From assembly GCA_031422675.1 (NCBI GenBank), contig JANPMG010000167.1, positions 1 to 64,000 on the forward strand: a stretch of 64,000 nt of DNA, read 5' to 3'. The stretch is from JAENVU01 sp031422675. GTDB lineage: Bacteria; Actinomycetota; Acidimicrobiia; IMCC26256; JAENVU01. Shown piece by piece: positions 7,348 to 16,126 of this stretch. The translations under genes were made by a program, and so were the position numbers. Under the pieces are notes generated by a model. That model did not search any database, was not told the origin of the DNA, and saw only the letters and a program-made list of their open reading frames with translations. Every line of letters begins with the position of its first letter. The stretch's first letter is position 1.

Positions 7348-9323
7348 GTGGCCGTCGCGATCGCGGTGAGCGTGGTGGCGTCCTCGAGCCCGGACACATC
7401 GCCGGGGTCTTCGCCCTGGGCGACCGCGCGGATCGTACGCCGCATGATCTTGTTGCTGCGCGTCTTCGGGAGTGCGGCCGTGAACCGGACCGCTGACGGT
7501 CGGAACGACTTGCCCAACGCGTCGGCCACCCGAGTGCGCAGATCTTCGCGCAGGGCTTCGCGTAGATCTTCGCTCGGCGCCGCGTCCGCCGCGAGGACGA
7601 CGTAACAGACCAGGGACTCGCCCTTCAGCTCGTCGGGCATCCCGATGGCGGCGGCTTCCACGACGCTCGGGTGCTCGACCAACACGGTCTCGACCTCGGC
7701 GGGTCCGAGCCGCTTCCCCGCGAGCTTGATGGTGTCGTCCGATCGTCCGTGCAGGAACCATTGACCGGCGGCATCGATGGACGCCCAGTCGCCGTGCCAC
7801 CACACCCCCGGCCAGCGTGACCAATACGTCTCGATGTAACGCTCGGGGGCTTTCCACATCCCGCGCGTCATCGCGGGCCAGGGCTTGCGACACACCAACT
7901 CACCGACCACGCCGCGTACCGACCGGCAGTCGTCGTCGACCACATCCACCGCGCAGCCCAGTGCCGGCCCGCCGAGGGAACACGGTGCGATCGGCTCCAC
8001 CACGTGGGGCGAGAGGAAACATCCCACCTCGGTACCGCCACTCACGTTGATCACCGGGCACCGGCCGCCGCCGACGGTGGTGAAGTACCACCACCACGGG
8101 CCGTCGTTCCACGGTTCGCCGGTCGAGCCGAGCACCCGCAAGGAGGAGAGGTCGTGCGCCCGAACCGGCTCGTCGCCCTTGGCCATCAACGCGCGGATCA
8201 GCGTGGGCGAGACGCCCAGGATCGTGATGCGATGGCGTTCGACCATCGCCCAGAGCCGATCGGGTCCGGGGAAATCCGGCGCACCGTCGTACGCGAACAT
8301 CGTGGCGCCGAGGGCCAGAGTGCCGAAGATCTGCCACGGACCCATGATCCAGCCGAGGTCGGTGAGCCAGAACAGCACGTCGTCACGGTCGCCTCCGGTC
8401 GCCCGTGACCGGCAGTCGGTCTGGAAACCCACTTCCTCGGCGATCTTCACCACGAAGCCGCCGTGCACGTGGACCACACCCTTCGGTTTTCCGGTGGTGC
8501 CGCTCGTGTAGGCCACGAAGAGTGGATGTTCGGCGTCGACCGCACGCGTCTCGAACCGGGGAGTCGGCGCGAGCGCGCAACACTCGGCGAGAGTCAGGTC
8601 CCGTCCGGGCGTCATGGGCACCTCACGCCCCAGGCGTTCGACGACGACCACGGTGTGCACCCCGCGCGCTCGTTGCAGCGCGGCATCGGCGGTCTCCTTC
8701 ATCGGCACGACCGTTGCGCGCCGAGTGGTTCCGTCGGCGGTGACCAACGCTTTGGCGTCACCCTCTTCGAGCCGGATCGCCACCGCATCGGCGCCGTAGC
8801 CGGAGAAGATCGGCAAGAAGATCGCACCGAGTTTGGCGACCGCCATCACCGTGGCCACGGTCTCGGGCAACATCGGAAGCAAGACCCCGACGGCGTCGCC
8901 TTCACCGATGCCGCGCGCCGCGAGCCCGCCCGCAATCGCGTCGGTCAGCACGCGCAACTCGGCGTAGGTCATGGAGCGCGTTTCCCCGGCCTCACCCTCC
9001 CACACCACCGCGGGCCGATCACATGTACTCGGATCGTCGGCCCAGCGATCGACACAGACCGAGGCCACGTTGAGTCGGCCGCCGGTGAACCACGTGGCCC
9101 ACTCGATACCGCTGCGCTCGTCGACGACGGCCGAATACGGCGTGGTGAACGGCAGACCCACGAACTCGATGAACGCGTCCCAGAACCACTCGGGGTCATC
9201 GATTGATCGCGCGCGCAGCGCCTCGAAGGTGGTGAAACCGTGACGGGCCATGAACCGTCCGACGTTGCTGTCGGTCAACAGCTCCGGGGTCGGCGACCAC
9301 GCGGGGAAAACGGTCTCGGGCAC
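7344..9323 (-). CDS. Acetyl-/acetoacetyl-CoA synthetase-like AMP-forming acyl-CoA synthetase
   Basis: This protein of 659 residues activates a short acyl acid to its CoA thioester through an acyl-AMP. An ACS-type N-terminal domain (DPEWFWDAFIEFVGL) precedes the ANL core. Motifs seen are YTSGTTGKPKGVVHVHGG (phosphate loop), WWHGDWASID, GRSDDTIKLAGKRLGP and the C-terminal lysine in SNKIMRR. Where acetyl-CoA synthetases have WWQTETG, this protein has NVSGGTEVG, closer to acetoacetyl-CoA synthetases. The acyl pocket is therefore probably larger than for acetate. The GTG start at 9323 is supported by a TATCCT hexamer 6 nt upstream. It is divergent from orn and coupled to the GNAT gene. Confidence 0.9.
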   Translation of the reverse strand: MPETVFPAWSPTPELLTDSNVGRFMARHGFTTFEALRARSIDDPEWFWDAFIEFVGLPFTTPYSAVVDERSGIEWATWFTGGRLNVASVCVDRWADDPSTCDRPAVVWEGEAGETRSMTYAELRVLTDAIAGGLAARGIGEGDAVGVLLPMLPETVATVMAVAKLGAIFLPIFSGYGADAVAIRLEEGDAKALVTADGTTRRATVVPMKETADAALQRARGVHTVVVVERLGREVPMTPGRDLTLAECCALAPTPRFETRAVDAEHPLFVAYTSGTTGKPKGVVHVHGGFVVKIAEEVGFQTDCRSRATGGDRDDVLFWLTDLGWIMGPWQIFGTLALGATMFAYDGAPDFPGPDRLWAMVERHRITILGVSPTLIRALMAKGDEPVRAHDLSSLRVLGSTGEPWNDGPWWWYFTTVGGGRCPVINVSGGTEVGCFLSPHVVEPIAPCSLGGPALGCAVDVVDDDCRSVRGVVGELVCRKPWPAMTRGMWKAPERYIETYWSRWPGVWWHGDWASIDAAGQWFLHGRSDDTIKLAGKRLGPAEVETVLVEHPSVVEAAAIGMPDELKGESLVCYVVLAADAAPSEDLREALREDLRTRVADALGKSFRPSAVRFTAALPKTRSNKIMRRTIRAVAQGEDPGDVSGLEDATTLTAIATAT

Positions 9324-9363
9324 CGGCGCAGGATACCGGTGGCGCGCGCGTAGGGTGCTCGCC
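9324..9363. promoter_or_regulatory. Divergent leaderless-type promoters between acyl-CoA synthetase and orn
   Basis: Only 40 bp separate two divergent GTG starts. TATCCT (minus strand, 9335-9330) lies 6 nt before the synthetase GTG, and TAGGGT (9351-9356) lies 7 nt before the orn GTG. Both fit a -10 element with transcription starting at the start codon. Any -35 contacts would lie in the opposite gene's start region. Confidence 0.6.
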
Positions 9364-9942
<579 letters not shown>

Positions 9943-9954
<12 letters not shown>

Positions 9955-10665
9955 CCGCGCCACCACGGGGAGGTGATCGCTGAGCGGCGCCCACCGTTCC
10001 CAATCGGTCGGCACGAACGCGTCCGTCACGCCCACTGCATCCCGGATCAGCAAGTAGTCGAGTCGCTGGGTCGGCGCCTCGACGCGAGGACCGGCGCGCC
10101 AGTTCGTGGCCGGCCGGCGCCCATTGGGGTGAGCGCGTGCTTCGGCGTCACACCAACCGTGACTCGCGAACTCGTGCAGCTCGGCGCTCTCGGGACCGGC
10201 ATTGAGGTCGCCGGCGATCACCTTCGCAGTTCCCGCAAGATCGAGCACCGACTGACCCTGGCGGACCCGTTCCGGGATCGGAACCCCCGCGCCGAGATGG
10301 ACGTTCACGCACCGAACGACGCGCACGTCCACCGTCACCCCGGCGGACATCGCGATCCGGCGCCGCCAGTTCAACACCGCCCACCGGTGGGCCAAGACGT
10401 GGCTCGTGACATCGCGCAAGGGAATCATCGAAAGAATGCCGAGCCCTTCGGCTGGAACCTTCAATGACCAGTGTTTGAACCGCCAGCGGGCGTCGGTGGC
10501 GTGCATCGCCCGACGCAACGCACCCACCTGACGGCGTTGCACTTCCTGTAAGAACACCAGCTGCGGCTCGAACTCCGTCAGCGCGCGCGCCGCCGCCGCA
10601 ATATCGAGCCCGCGGCTTCCCTGTGCGTTCCATGTCACCACGGTGAGCCCTGCCGACACATCCAT
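9943..10665 (-). CDS. Endonuclease/exonuclease/phosphatase family protein
   Basis: This is a metal-dependent hydrolase of the EEP superfamily (DNase I/ExoIII fold) with 240 residues. Motifs in order are VVTWNAQG (metal and substrate Asn), VFLQEVQ (catalytic Glu), VNVHLGAG, VIAGDLNAGP (Asp/Asn pair) and the C-terminal APLSDHLPVVARL with the Ser-Asp-His triad. No signal peptide is seen, so it should act in the cytoplasm on a nucleic acid or phosphoester. The ATG at 10665 is preceded by GAGG with good spacing. The frame is open upstream to 10743 but without such a signal. Confidence 0.88.
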
Positions 10666-10773
10666 CGCTGTCCTCATCATCGCCCGCGGTTCGTGGGGCC
10701 GGCACCAGCGTAGGACCTCCCGAGCGGAGCGGGCGGGTACCATCCCGCCCTTGCCAACGAGGGAGAACCGACC

Positions 10774-11226
10774 ATGGCCACCGTGACTGTTGAGCGTGAC
10801 ATCGCCGCCCCGCCGGAGAAGGTCTGGGCGTTGATCAGCGACGTGACCCGGATGGGCGAGTGGTCACCGGAGGCCACTGGCGCGGTCTGGCACAAGGGAG
10901 TCACCGCGGCGGCGCTCGGTGCGCGGTTCAAGGGCACCAACTCGAACGGGAAGAAGTCGTGGTCGACGGACTGTCGGATCACGGCCTGCGAACCGGGCCG
11001 CGAGTTCGGTTTCAGCGTCCGCGGCGGCGGACTTCCGGTGGCCGACTGGAACTACACGATCGCCCCCACGCCCGCGGGGTGTCACGTGATCGAGAGTTGG
11101 ACCGACCACCGCGGCGCGGCGATCAAAATCCTCGGCCGGATCATCAGCGGCGTCGCCGACCGGGACGCACACAATCGCGCCACGATGGAGCAGACGCTCG
11201 ACGCGCTCACTCGCGCCGCGGAGTAG
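10774..11226 (+). CDS. SRPBCC family protein (polyketide cyclase/dehydrase fold)
   Basis: This START-like protein of 150 residues begins MATVTVERDIAAPPEKVWALISDVTRMGEW, the hallmark of SRPBCC small-molecule-binding proteins, and has the central FSVRGGG and TDHRG segments. Its ligand is unknown. A strong GAGGGAGAA ribosome binding site precedes the ATG, and TACCAT at 10738-10743 is a likely -10 giving a leader of about 25 nt. It is transcribed alone and faces the aminotransferase gene across a 96-bp gap. Confidence 0.9.
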   Translation: MATVTVERDIAAPPEKVWALISDVTRMGEWSPEATGAVWHKGVTAAALGARFKGTNSNGKKSWSTDCRITACEPGREFGFSVRGGGLPVADWNYTIAPTPAGCHVIESWTDHRGAAIKILGRIISGVADRDAHNRATMEQTLDALTRAAE

Positions 11227-11322
11227 CCAGAGGACGAGCGGAGAGAAACACCGACGCTCAGGCAACGTCCGCTCGCCCGTGGCCCGAGCGGCCCGTGAGC
11301 GAAGCGAACAAGAGCGGGGAAC

Positions 11323-12414
11323 TCAGAGCAGATCGTCCAGCGCGCCGAGCAGAGCGGCAACGTTCCGAGCGCGTGCGGTGTGGCCCATCAGGCCGATGCG
11401 CCACGCCACGCCGGCGAAGACACCGAGTCCGCCGCCCACTTCGATGCTGTACTCGCGGAGCAGACGCGTGCGCAGCGCGGCCTCATCGAGTCCGGCGGGG
11501 AGCCGGACCGAGGTGAGTTGCGGAAGGCGAGCACCGTCGGGCGCAATCAGGGAGAAGTCCCGGTCTTCGAGCGCGGATTGCAGTGCGGTTCCGAGATCGC
11601 GATGACGGGACCACCCGGCTTCGAGGCCTTCGTCGAGGATCGCGCCGAGTCCGGCATGGAGCCCGACGATCATGCCCGTCGGCGCCGTGTGGTGGTACTT
11701 GCGCGCCGTGCCCACGTAGTCGCCGATAAGACCCAGATCGAGATACCACGATTGCACCGGCGTCGTCCGGGTGGAGATCCGATCCATGGCGCGGCCGGAG
11801 AACGTGACCGGAGCGAGCCCGGGCGGCACGCCCAAACACTTCTGGGTGCCCGAGTAACACGCGTCGATCCCCCACTCGTCGACTTCGAGCGGTATGCCCG
11901 CGAGCGAGGTCACGGCATCGACGAGCAGCAGCGTCTCGGTGGACTGCAAGGCGCGCAGCGGCGCGATCGAGTTCTCGACTCCGGTGGAAGTCTCCGCGTG
12001 AACAACCGCAAGGAGGCGAGCGTGCGGCGCGCCCGTCTGCGCGTCGAGCAACCGCTGCGGATCGATCGGGGCACCCCATTCGGCCTCGACGCGCACGACA
12101 CTCGCCCCGGCTCGACGCGCGACCTCGGTCATGCGTTCGCCAAAGACTCCGTTCACTCCGACGATCACCGTGTCGCCCGGCTCGACGAGGTTGACGAAGC
12201 ACGCCTCCATGCCCGCCGAACCGGTCCCCGAGATCGGCAGCGTCAGCGGGTTCCGAGTTCGGAACACGGTGCGCAAGCGGTCGCAGGTCTCGTCGAGGAC
12301 GTGGAGGAACTCGGGATCGAGATGGCCGAGCAGCGGGCGGCCGAACGCAGTGACCACCTCCGGATACGGGTTCGAGGGACCTGGTCCCATCAACAGTCGG
12401 TCCGGAAGTGTCAT
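11323..12414 (-). CDS. Class V aminotransferase (alanine-glyoxylate/serine-pyruvate type)
   Basis: This PLP enzyme of 363 residues would transfer the amino group of alanine or serine to glyoxylate or a related keto acid. LLMGPGPSNPYPEV is the typical N-terminus. SGTGSAGMEA binds the cofactor phosphate, and the PLP-lysine is in SGTQKCLGVPPGLAP. Substrate choice cannot be fixed from sequence: glyoxylate detoxification, photorespiration-like salvage or purine catabolism are possible. TACCAT lies exactly 6 nt before the ATG, so the transcript is probably leaderless. The gene stands alone, downstream of a small hypothetical gene on the same strand. Confidence 0.92.
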   Translation of the reverse strand: MTLPDRLLMGPGPSNPYPEVVTAFGRPLLGHLDPEFLHVLDETCDRLRTVFRTRNPLTLPISGTGSAGMEACFVNLVEPGDTVIVGVNGVFGERMTEVARRAGASVVRVEAEWGAPIDPQRLLDAQTGAPHARLLAVVHAETSTGVENSIAPLRALQSTETLLLVDAVTSLAGIPLEVDEWGIDACYSGTQKCLGVPPGLAPVTFSGRAMDRISTRTTPVQSWYLDLGLIGDYVGTARKYHHTAPTGMIVGLHAGLGAILDEGLEAGWSRHRDLGTALQSALEDRDFSLIAPDGARLPQLTSVRLPAGLDEAALRTRLLREYSIEVGGGLGVFAGVAWRIGLMGHTARARNVAALLGALDDLL

Positions 12415-12420
12415 GCGCGC

Positions 12421-12426
12421 ATGGTA
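12421..12426 (-). promoter_or_regulatory. -10 element, leaderless type, for aminotransferase
   Basis: TACCAT on the minus strand, 6 nt (GCGCGC) before the ATG at 12414. Confidence 0.55.
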
Positions 12427-12482
12427 CCGACGCGGTCAACGCCGAGCAGGCCGAACGAGCAGGACGGACGCGGTCGGCAGCG

Positions 12483-12848
12483 TCAGGCGGCGTGGGTGAT
12501 GCAGCCGAACTCGCGCTCGAGGTGCGCGACGGGTTCCTCGGCACCGGCCACCATCGCGCGTGCGAGCAGCGCGGCTTCGCGCGCGACTCGTGTCACCACC
12601 GTGTCCTCGATGTCCGAATCGTTGGCGGCGACTGCGCATCGAACTGCTTGCACCGCGTCGTGCGCGGCGCGGGCCGCGGCGCGGGTTCGCCCGCGCGAGC
12701 GCAACGCGTCGTCGATGCGCATGAGGTCCTCCCACGCCGCGACCTCGTCGGCCGCGGTCTGGTGCGACGCGTCGATCGCTCGTGCGACCGCACGCATCTC
12801 GTCGGCATTCAACCGACCGAGCATCTCGACGAAACCCACGAGCTCCAC
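12483..12848 (-). CDS. Hypothetical helical protein
   Basis: I do not recognise the family. The product is 121 residues, acidic and alanine-rich, predicted all-helical from its heptad-like pattern, with no signal peptide, membrane segment or metal motif. It begins with GTG at 12848. An in-frame GTG three codons later (12839) has a better placed GGAG upstream. The gene lies between ppx (69 bp upstream, same strand) and the aminotransferase. Codon usage matches its neighbours, which supports a real gene. Confidence 0.65.
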   Translation of the reverse strand: MELVGFVEMLGRLNADEMRAVARAIDASHQTAADEVAAWEDLMRIDDALRSRGRTRAAARAAHDAVQAVRCAVAANDSDIEDTVVTRVAREAALLARAMVAGAEEPVAHLEREFGCITHAA

Positions 12849-12917
12849 CCGATGTAAAACGGCGTGTTCCAGCCACGGGTTGAGGGAAAGTTGTGGTTCA
12901 GCGTTCCGACCGTGGGG

Positions 12918-13847
12918 TCAGGAATCGGCCAGATCGCGCACCAACCCGTCGAGGATGTCGGATTCGCTCGTCAGGACCTCATTGCGCCCAAACGTGCGCA
13001 GAATCGATACCAGGATGATCGCACCACCCACGATCACATCGACCCGACCGGGTTCCATCCCGGGGTTGTGACGACGATCCTCGATCGCCTCGGTGGCGAG
13101 CGTCCGGAACACGTCCTCGGCCGCGGATTTGGTGAGTCGGAAGTGGTGCACCCGATCGCGGTCGTACACCGCGAGACCCTGCTCGATCATCGCCATCGAC
13201 GAGACGGTGCCCGCAAGACCGACGAGCGTCTTCGCCGATCGCACTCCCGGAACTTCGCGCGCCACGTCGGCGAGATGCTCACGCACCACGTGGACGGCCT
13301 GGCTCAGTTCCTCGGCCGTGGGCGGATCCGAATGCAACCACGCCTCGGTGAGCCGGACGCACCCGATGTCGACCGAGATCAGCCCTTCGGGTTCGGTGGT
13401 CCCCACGACGAACTCGGTGGATCCGCCGCCGATATCCACCACGAGGTAAGGGCCCGGCGCGATCGCGGCGAGACCGGTGGTCGCACCGAGGAAGGACAGG
13501 CGGGCCTCTTCGGCGCCGCTCAGGAGTTCCGGCGTCACGCCGAGGGCATCGGTGGCGGCGGCGAAGAAGTCCTCGCGGTTCGATGCGTCGCGCGCCGCCG
13601 AGGTGGCGGTGGCGCGAACTCGCGTCACCGCGCCGATGTCGTCGATCACTCCGCGGTAGGTCCGCAACGCCGCCACCGTCCGGTCGATTGCGTCCGGCGC
13701 GAGCCGGCGCGCATCGTCGACCCCTTGCCCGAGCCGGGTGATGGTCATGCGCCGGTCGAGGGTCACGATTTCGCCGTCCGGCGCGTCGATGTCGGCGACG
13801 AGCAGCCGCGTGGAGTTGGTGCCGATGTCGATCGTGGCCACTCTCAT
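12918..13847 (-). CDS. Ppx/GppA family exopolyphosphatase
   Basis: This is an ASKHA-fold phosphatase that removes phosphate from polyphosphate or pppGpp. At 309 residues it matches the short actinobacterial form without the C-terminal HD domain. The phosphate loops are VATIDIGTNSTRLLVAD and YLVVDIGGGSTEFVVG, with a further LAGTVSSMA loop. The ATG at 13847 overlaps the stop of the DUF501 gene by 4 bp, showing coupled translation. Eno-ftsB-DUF501-ppx is a conserved actinobacterial gene order, so the call is supported by context as well. Confidence 0.93.
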   Translation of the reverse strand: MRVATIDIGTNSTRLLVADIDAPDGEIVTLDRRMTITRLGQGVDDARRLAPDAIDRTVAALRTYRGVIDDIGAVTRVRATATSAARDASNREDFFAAATDALGVTPELLSGAEEARLSFLGATTGLAAIAPGPYLVVDIGGGSTEFVVGTTEPEGLISVDIGCVRLTEAWLHSDPPTAEELSQAVHVVREHLADVAREVPGVRSAKTLVGLAGTVSSMAMIEQGLAVYDRDRVHHFRLTKSAAEDVFRTLATEAIEDRRHNPGMEPGRVDVIVGGAIILVSILRTFGRNEVLTSESDILDGLVRDLADS

Positions 13848-14314
13848 GGTGCGGCCGTTGCCGCGGCGCCCAGCTGTTCGGCCACCCAGTCGCCCACGGG
13901 GTCGTCCCCGCCCGCCAGGGTGTACGCGTAGTGCGCGTGCAAGCACTTGACGCCGGCCCGGGTACCGCCGACGCCGCCGAACGGACGAGGACCGTCGTGG
14001 TCGGGCGCAATCGTCGAATCGCGCTCCGCGCCATACCGTTGGTGCGCGGCGGCCAGCCGGTCCGGGTCGACCGCGGCCTGGGCGGCCCGCACCCCGCCCC
14101 CGGCTTCGAGCCGCGAGATCGAACGGATCAGTTCCGGGTCGACGAGCCAGTAGCGGGTGGGAAGCGGCGTCCCGTCGTCGAGAAACGCGGCGTTGCGAAT
14201 CACCATCGGATCACCGTTCGGTCGGCGTAGCACCACCGAGAACTTGGCCCGAGGCGTCCGTCCGAGCAGATCCGTGACGCGATGAACATCGGCGACATCG
14301 GCGAGATCGGACAT
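13844..14314 (-). CDS. DUF501 domain-containing protein
   Basis: This protein of 156 residues belongs to the DUF501 family, found in actinobacteria between the FtsB-like gene and ppx. Its biochemical role is unknown. Visible hallmarks are PMVIRNAAFLDDGTPLPTRYWL, a conserved basic and aromatic core, and the C-terminal GVKCLHAHYAYTLAGGDDPVG, whose Cys and His residues could bind metal or a nucleotide. TACGCT lies exactly 6 nt before the ATG, giving this gene its own leaderless-type promoter despite the 23-bp gap from the upstream gene. It overlaps ppx by 4 bp. Confidence 0.9.
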   Translation of the reverse strand: MSDLADVADVHRVTDLLGRTPRAKFSVVLRRPNGDPMVIRNAAFLDDGTPLPTRYWLVDPELIRSISRLEAGGGVRAAQAAVDPDRLAAAHQRYGAERDSTIAPDHDGPRPFGGVGGTRAGVKCLHAHYAYTLAGGDDPVGDWVAEQLGAAATAAP

Positions 14315-14320
14315 CGCTCG

Positions 14321-14326
14321 AGCGTA
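14321..14326 (-). promoter_or_regulatory. -10 element, leaderless type, for DUF501-ppx
   Basis: TACGCT on the minus strand, 6 nt (CGAGCG) before the ATG at 14314, in the short gap after the ftsB-like gene. Confidence 0.55.
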
Positions 14327-14337
14327 GCGACCGCGAG

Positions 14338-14718
14338 TTACGGCGCAGCCGGGCGCGTCGTGCTCGTGGTGGTGGTCGACGAGCCCGGCAGCGCGGCGTA
14401 GGCCTGCTCGCCCGGCTTGACCATTCCGTAGCGTTCCCGCGCGATCCGCTCGATCTCGGCCGCCGAGGTCAGCCGCGCGGCGGCGCGATCGAGTCGCTTC
14501 CGCTCGCGCGTCAAGGTCTCGAGTCGACGCTCGGATCGATCGAGGTCGGCGCGCTGGTCCAGCCAGGCACTCACGGGGAACACGACCACGAACAACAACC
14601 CGACGGCCACGAGGACGGCCACGCTGGTGCGCAACGCGAGTGCCCGGCGACGCCGCACCTGGTCGGCGGTGAACCGCGGGCCGGCATCGGACGAGTCCAC
14701 GCGATTCGTGTCGGTCAC
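14338..14718 (-). CDS. Septum formation initiator family protein (FtsB/DivIC-like)
   Basis: This is a bitopic division protein expected to act in the FtsQBL complex at the septum. It has 126 residues: a basic cytoplasmic N-terminus, one transmembrane helix (about 29-51), a coiled coil (LDQRADLDRSERRLETLTRE region) and the family motif IERIARERYGMVKPGE. The C-terminal tail is Ser/Thr-rich (SSTTTTSTTRP). Its ATG overlaps the eno stop by 4 bp, the usual eno-ftsB arrangement. Confidence 0.92.
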   Translation of the reverse strand: MTDTNRVDSSDAGPRFTADQVRRRRALALRTSVAVLVAVGLLFVVVFPVSAWLDQRADLDRSERRLETLTRERKRLDRAAARLTSAAEIERIARERYGMVKPGEQAYAALPGSSTTTTSTTRPAAP

Positions 14719-16007
14719 GAGTTGCCTCCGGCGCCCGCGGACAGCGCTCGCCCACCCAGGTATTCGGCAGCCTCACCCAACCCCTCCTCGATGCGCAGGA
14801 GTTGGTTGTACTTCGCGACGCGGTCGCTCCGCGCCGGCGCGCCGGTCTTGATCTGACCGCAGTTCGTGGCGACCGCCAGGTCGGCGATCGTGACGTCTTC
14901 GGTCTCACCCGAGCGGTGCGACATCATCGCGGTGTACGCGTGGCGGCTCGCCAGCGCCATCGTGTCGAGGGTCTCGCTCAGGGTTCCGATCTGGTTGACC
15001 TTGATGAGAATCGAGTTCGCCACGCCGAGATCGATGCCTTGGCGCAACCGGGTGCAATTCGTGACGAAGAGGTCGTCACCCACGAGTTGGACCCGATCCC
15101 CGATCGAACGGGTGAGCGTCGCCCAACCGTCCCAATCGTCTTCGGCCATCCCGTCCTCGATCGAGATGATCGGGTAGCGGTCACACAAGTCGACGAGGTA
15201 CGCGGCGAACTCCTCCGAGCTGAACTTCCGGCCTTCGCCCGCGAGGTCGTACACGCCGTCGGAGTAGAACTCGGTGGAGGCCGGGTCCAGCGCGATCGCG
15301 ATCTCCTCACCCGGCACGAATCCCGCCGTGCTGATGGCCTCGATCAGCAACTTCAACGCTTCCTCGTTCGAGGGGAGGTTCGGCGCGAAGCCGCCTTCGT
15401 CGCCGACCGCGGTCGACAGTCCCCGCCCCTGGAGCAACTTCTTCAACGCGTGGTACGTCTCGGTGCCCATCCGAACCGCTTCGGAGAAGCTCGCTGCGCC
15501 CACCGGCGCCACCATGAACTCCTGGAGATCCACGTTGCTGTCGGCGTGCGCCCCGCCGTTCAAGACGTTGAGGCACGGCATCGGCAATACGTGCGCGTTC
15601 ACGCCACCGACGTAGCGGTAGAGGGGCAGGTCGCACTCGTCCGCGCCGGCTTTGGCGACGGCGAGTGACACCCCCAGCATCGCGTTGGCGCCGAGCCGGC
15701 GCTTCGTGTCCGTACCGTCGAGCTCGATGAGCAGGCGGTCGACGTCTCGCTGGTCGAGCGCTTCCATCCCGAGGAGTTCGTCGGCGATCTCGCCCTCCAC
15801 GTGGCCGACCGCGTTCATCACGCCCTTGCCGCCGAAGCGAACACCGCCGTCTCGCAGTTCGACGGCCTCGTACGCGCCGGTGCTGGCTCCGCTCGGTACC
15901 GCGGCCCGCCCGCGCGCCCCCGACAGCAGCTCGATCTCGACCTCGACGGTCGGATTCCCCCGAGAATCGAGTATCTCCCGAGCACTGATGTCGACGATGC
16001 TGCTCAC
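14715..16007 (-). CDS. eno: Enolase
   Basis: Enolase converts 2-phosphoglycerate to phosphoenolpyruvate in glycolysis. The protein has the expected 430 residues. SGASTGAYEAVELRDG near the N-terminus, the metal ligands in IAIALDPASTEFY and ISIEDGMAEDDWDGW, and the signature ILIKVNQIGTLSETLD are all present, followed by SHRSGETEDVTIADLA. It starts at GTG 16007 behind a strong GAGGGGG ribosome binding site. TAACGT at 16056-16051 (minus strand) is a possible -10, giving a leader of about 40 nt. It leads the eno-ftsB operon. Confidence 0.98.
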   Translation of the reverse strand: MSSIVDISAREILDSRGNPTVEVEIELLSGARGRAAVPSGASTGAYEAVELRDGGVRFGGKGVMNAVGHVEGEIADELLGMEALDQRDVDRLLIELDGTDTKRRLGANAMLGVSLAVAKAGADECDLPLYRYVGGVNAHVLPMPCLNVLNGGAHADSNVDLQEFMVAPVGAASFSEAVRMGTETYHALKKLLQGRGLSTAVGDEGGFAPNLPSNEEALKLLIEAISTAGFVPGEEIAIALDPASTEFYSDGVYDLAGEGRKFSSEEFAAYLVDLCDRYPIISIEDGMAEDDWDGWATLTRSIGDRVQLVGDDLFVTNCTRLRQGIDLGVANSILIKVNQIGTLSETLDTMALASRHAYTAMMSHRSGETEDVTIADLAVATNCGQIKTGAPARSDRVAKYNQLLRIEEGLGEAAEYLGGRALSAGAGGNS

Positions 16008-16126
16008 GTTCCCCCTCGGCTGGGCACGGTGTCCGGGCGGCGGACAACCACGTTACGCGTGTGGTCGGTGGGCCGAGAATAGTGCTGTGCGGCGCGCGAA
16101 CCGGGCATTACCACCTATTCGTCGCG

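Noticed and set aside
11281..11295. 15-bp GGCCCGAGCGGCCCG also found at 42842-42856, as possible REP element
   Set aside because: Only two copies are seen and the sequence is low-complexity GC; it could be chance in such GC-rich DNA.
11227..11322. Inverted CGAGCGGA/TCCGCTCG arms in the convergent gap as a bidirectional terminator
   Set aside because: The loop is about 27 nt and there are no T-tracts; evidence is too weak for a terminator call.
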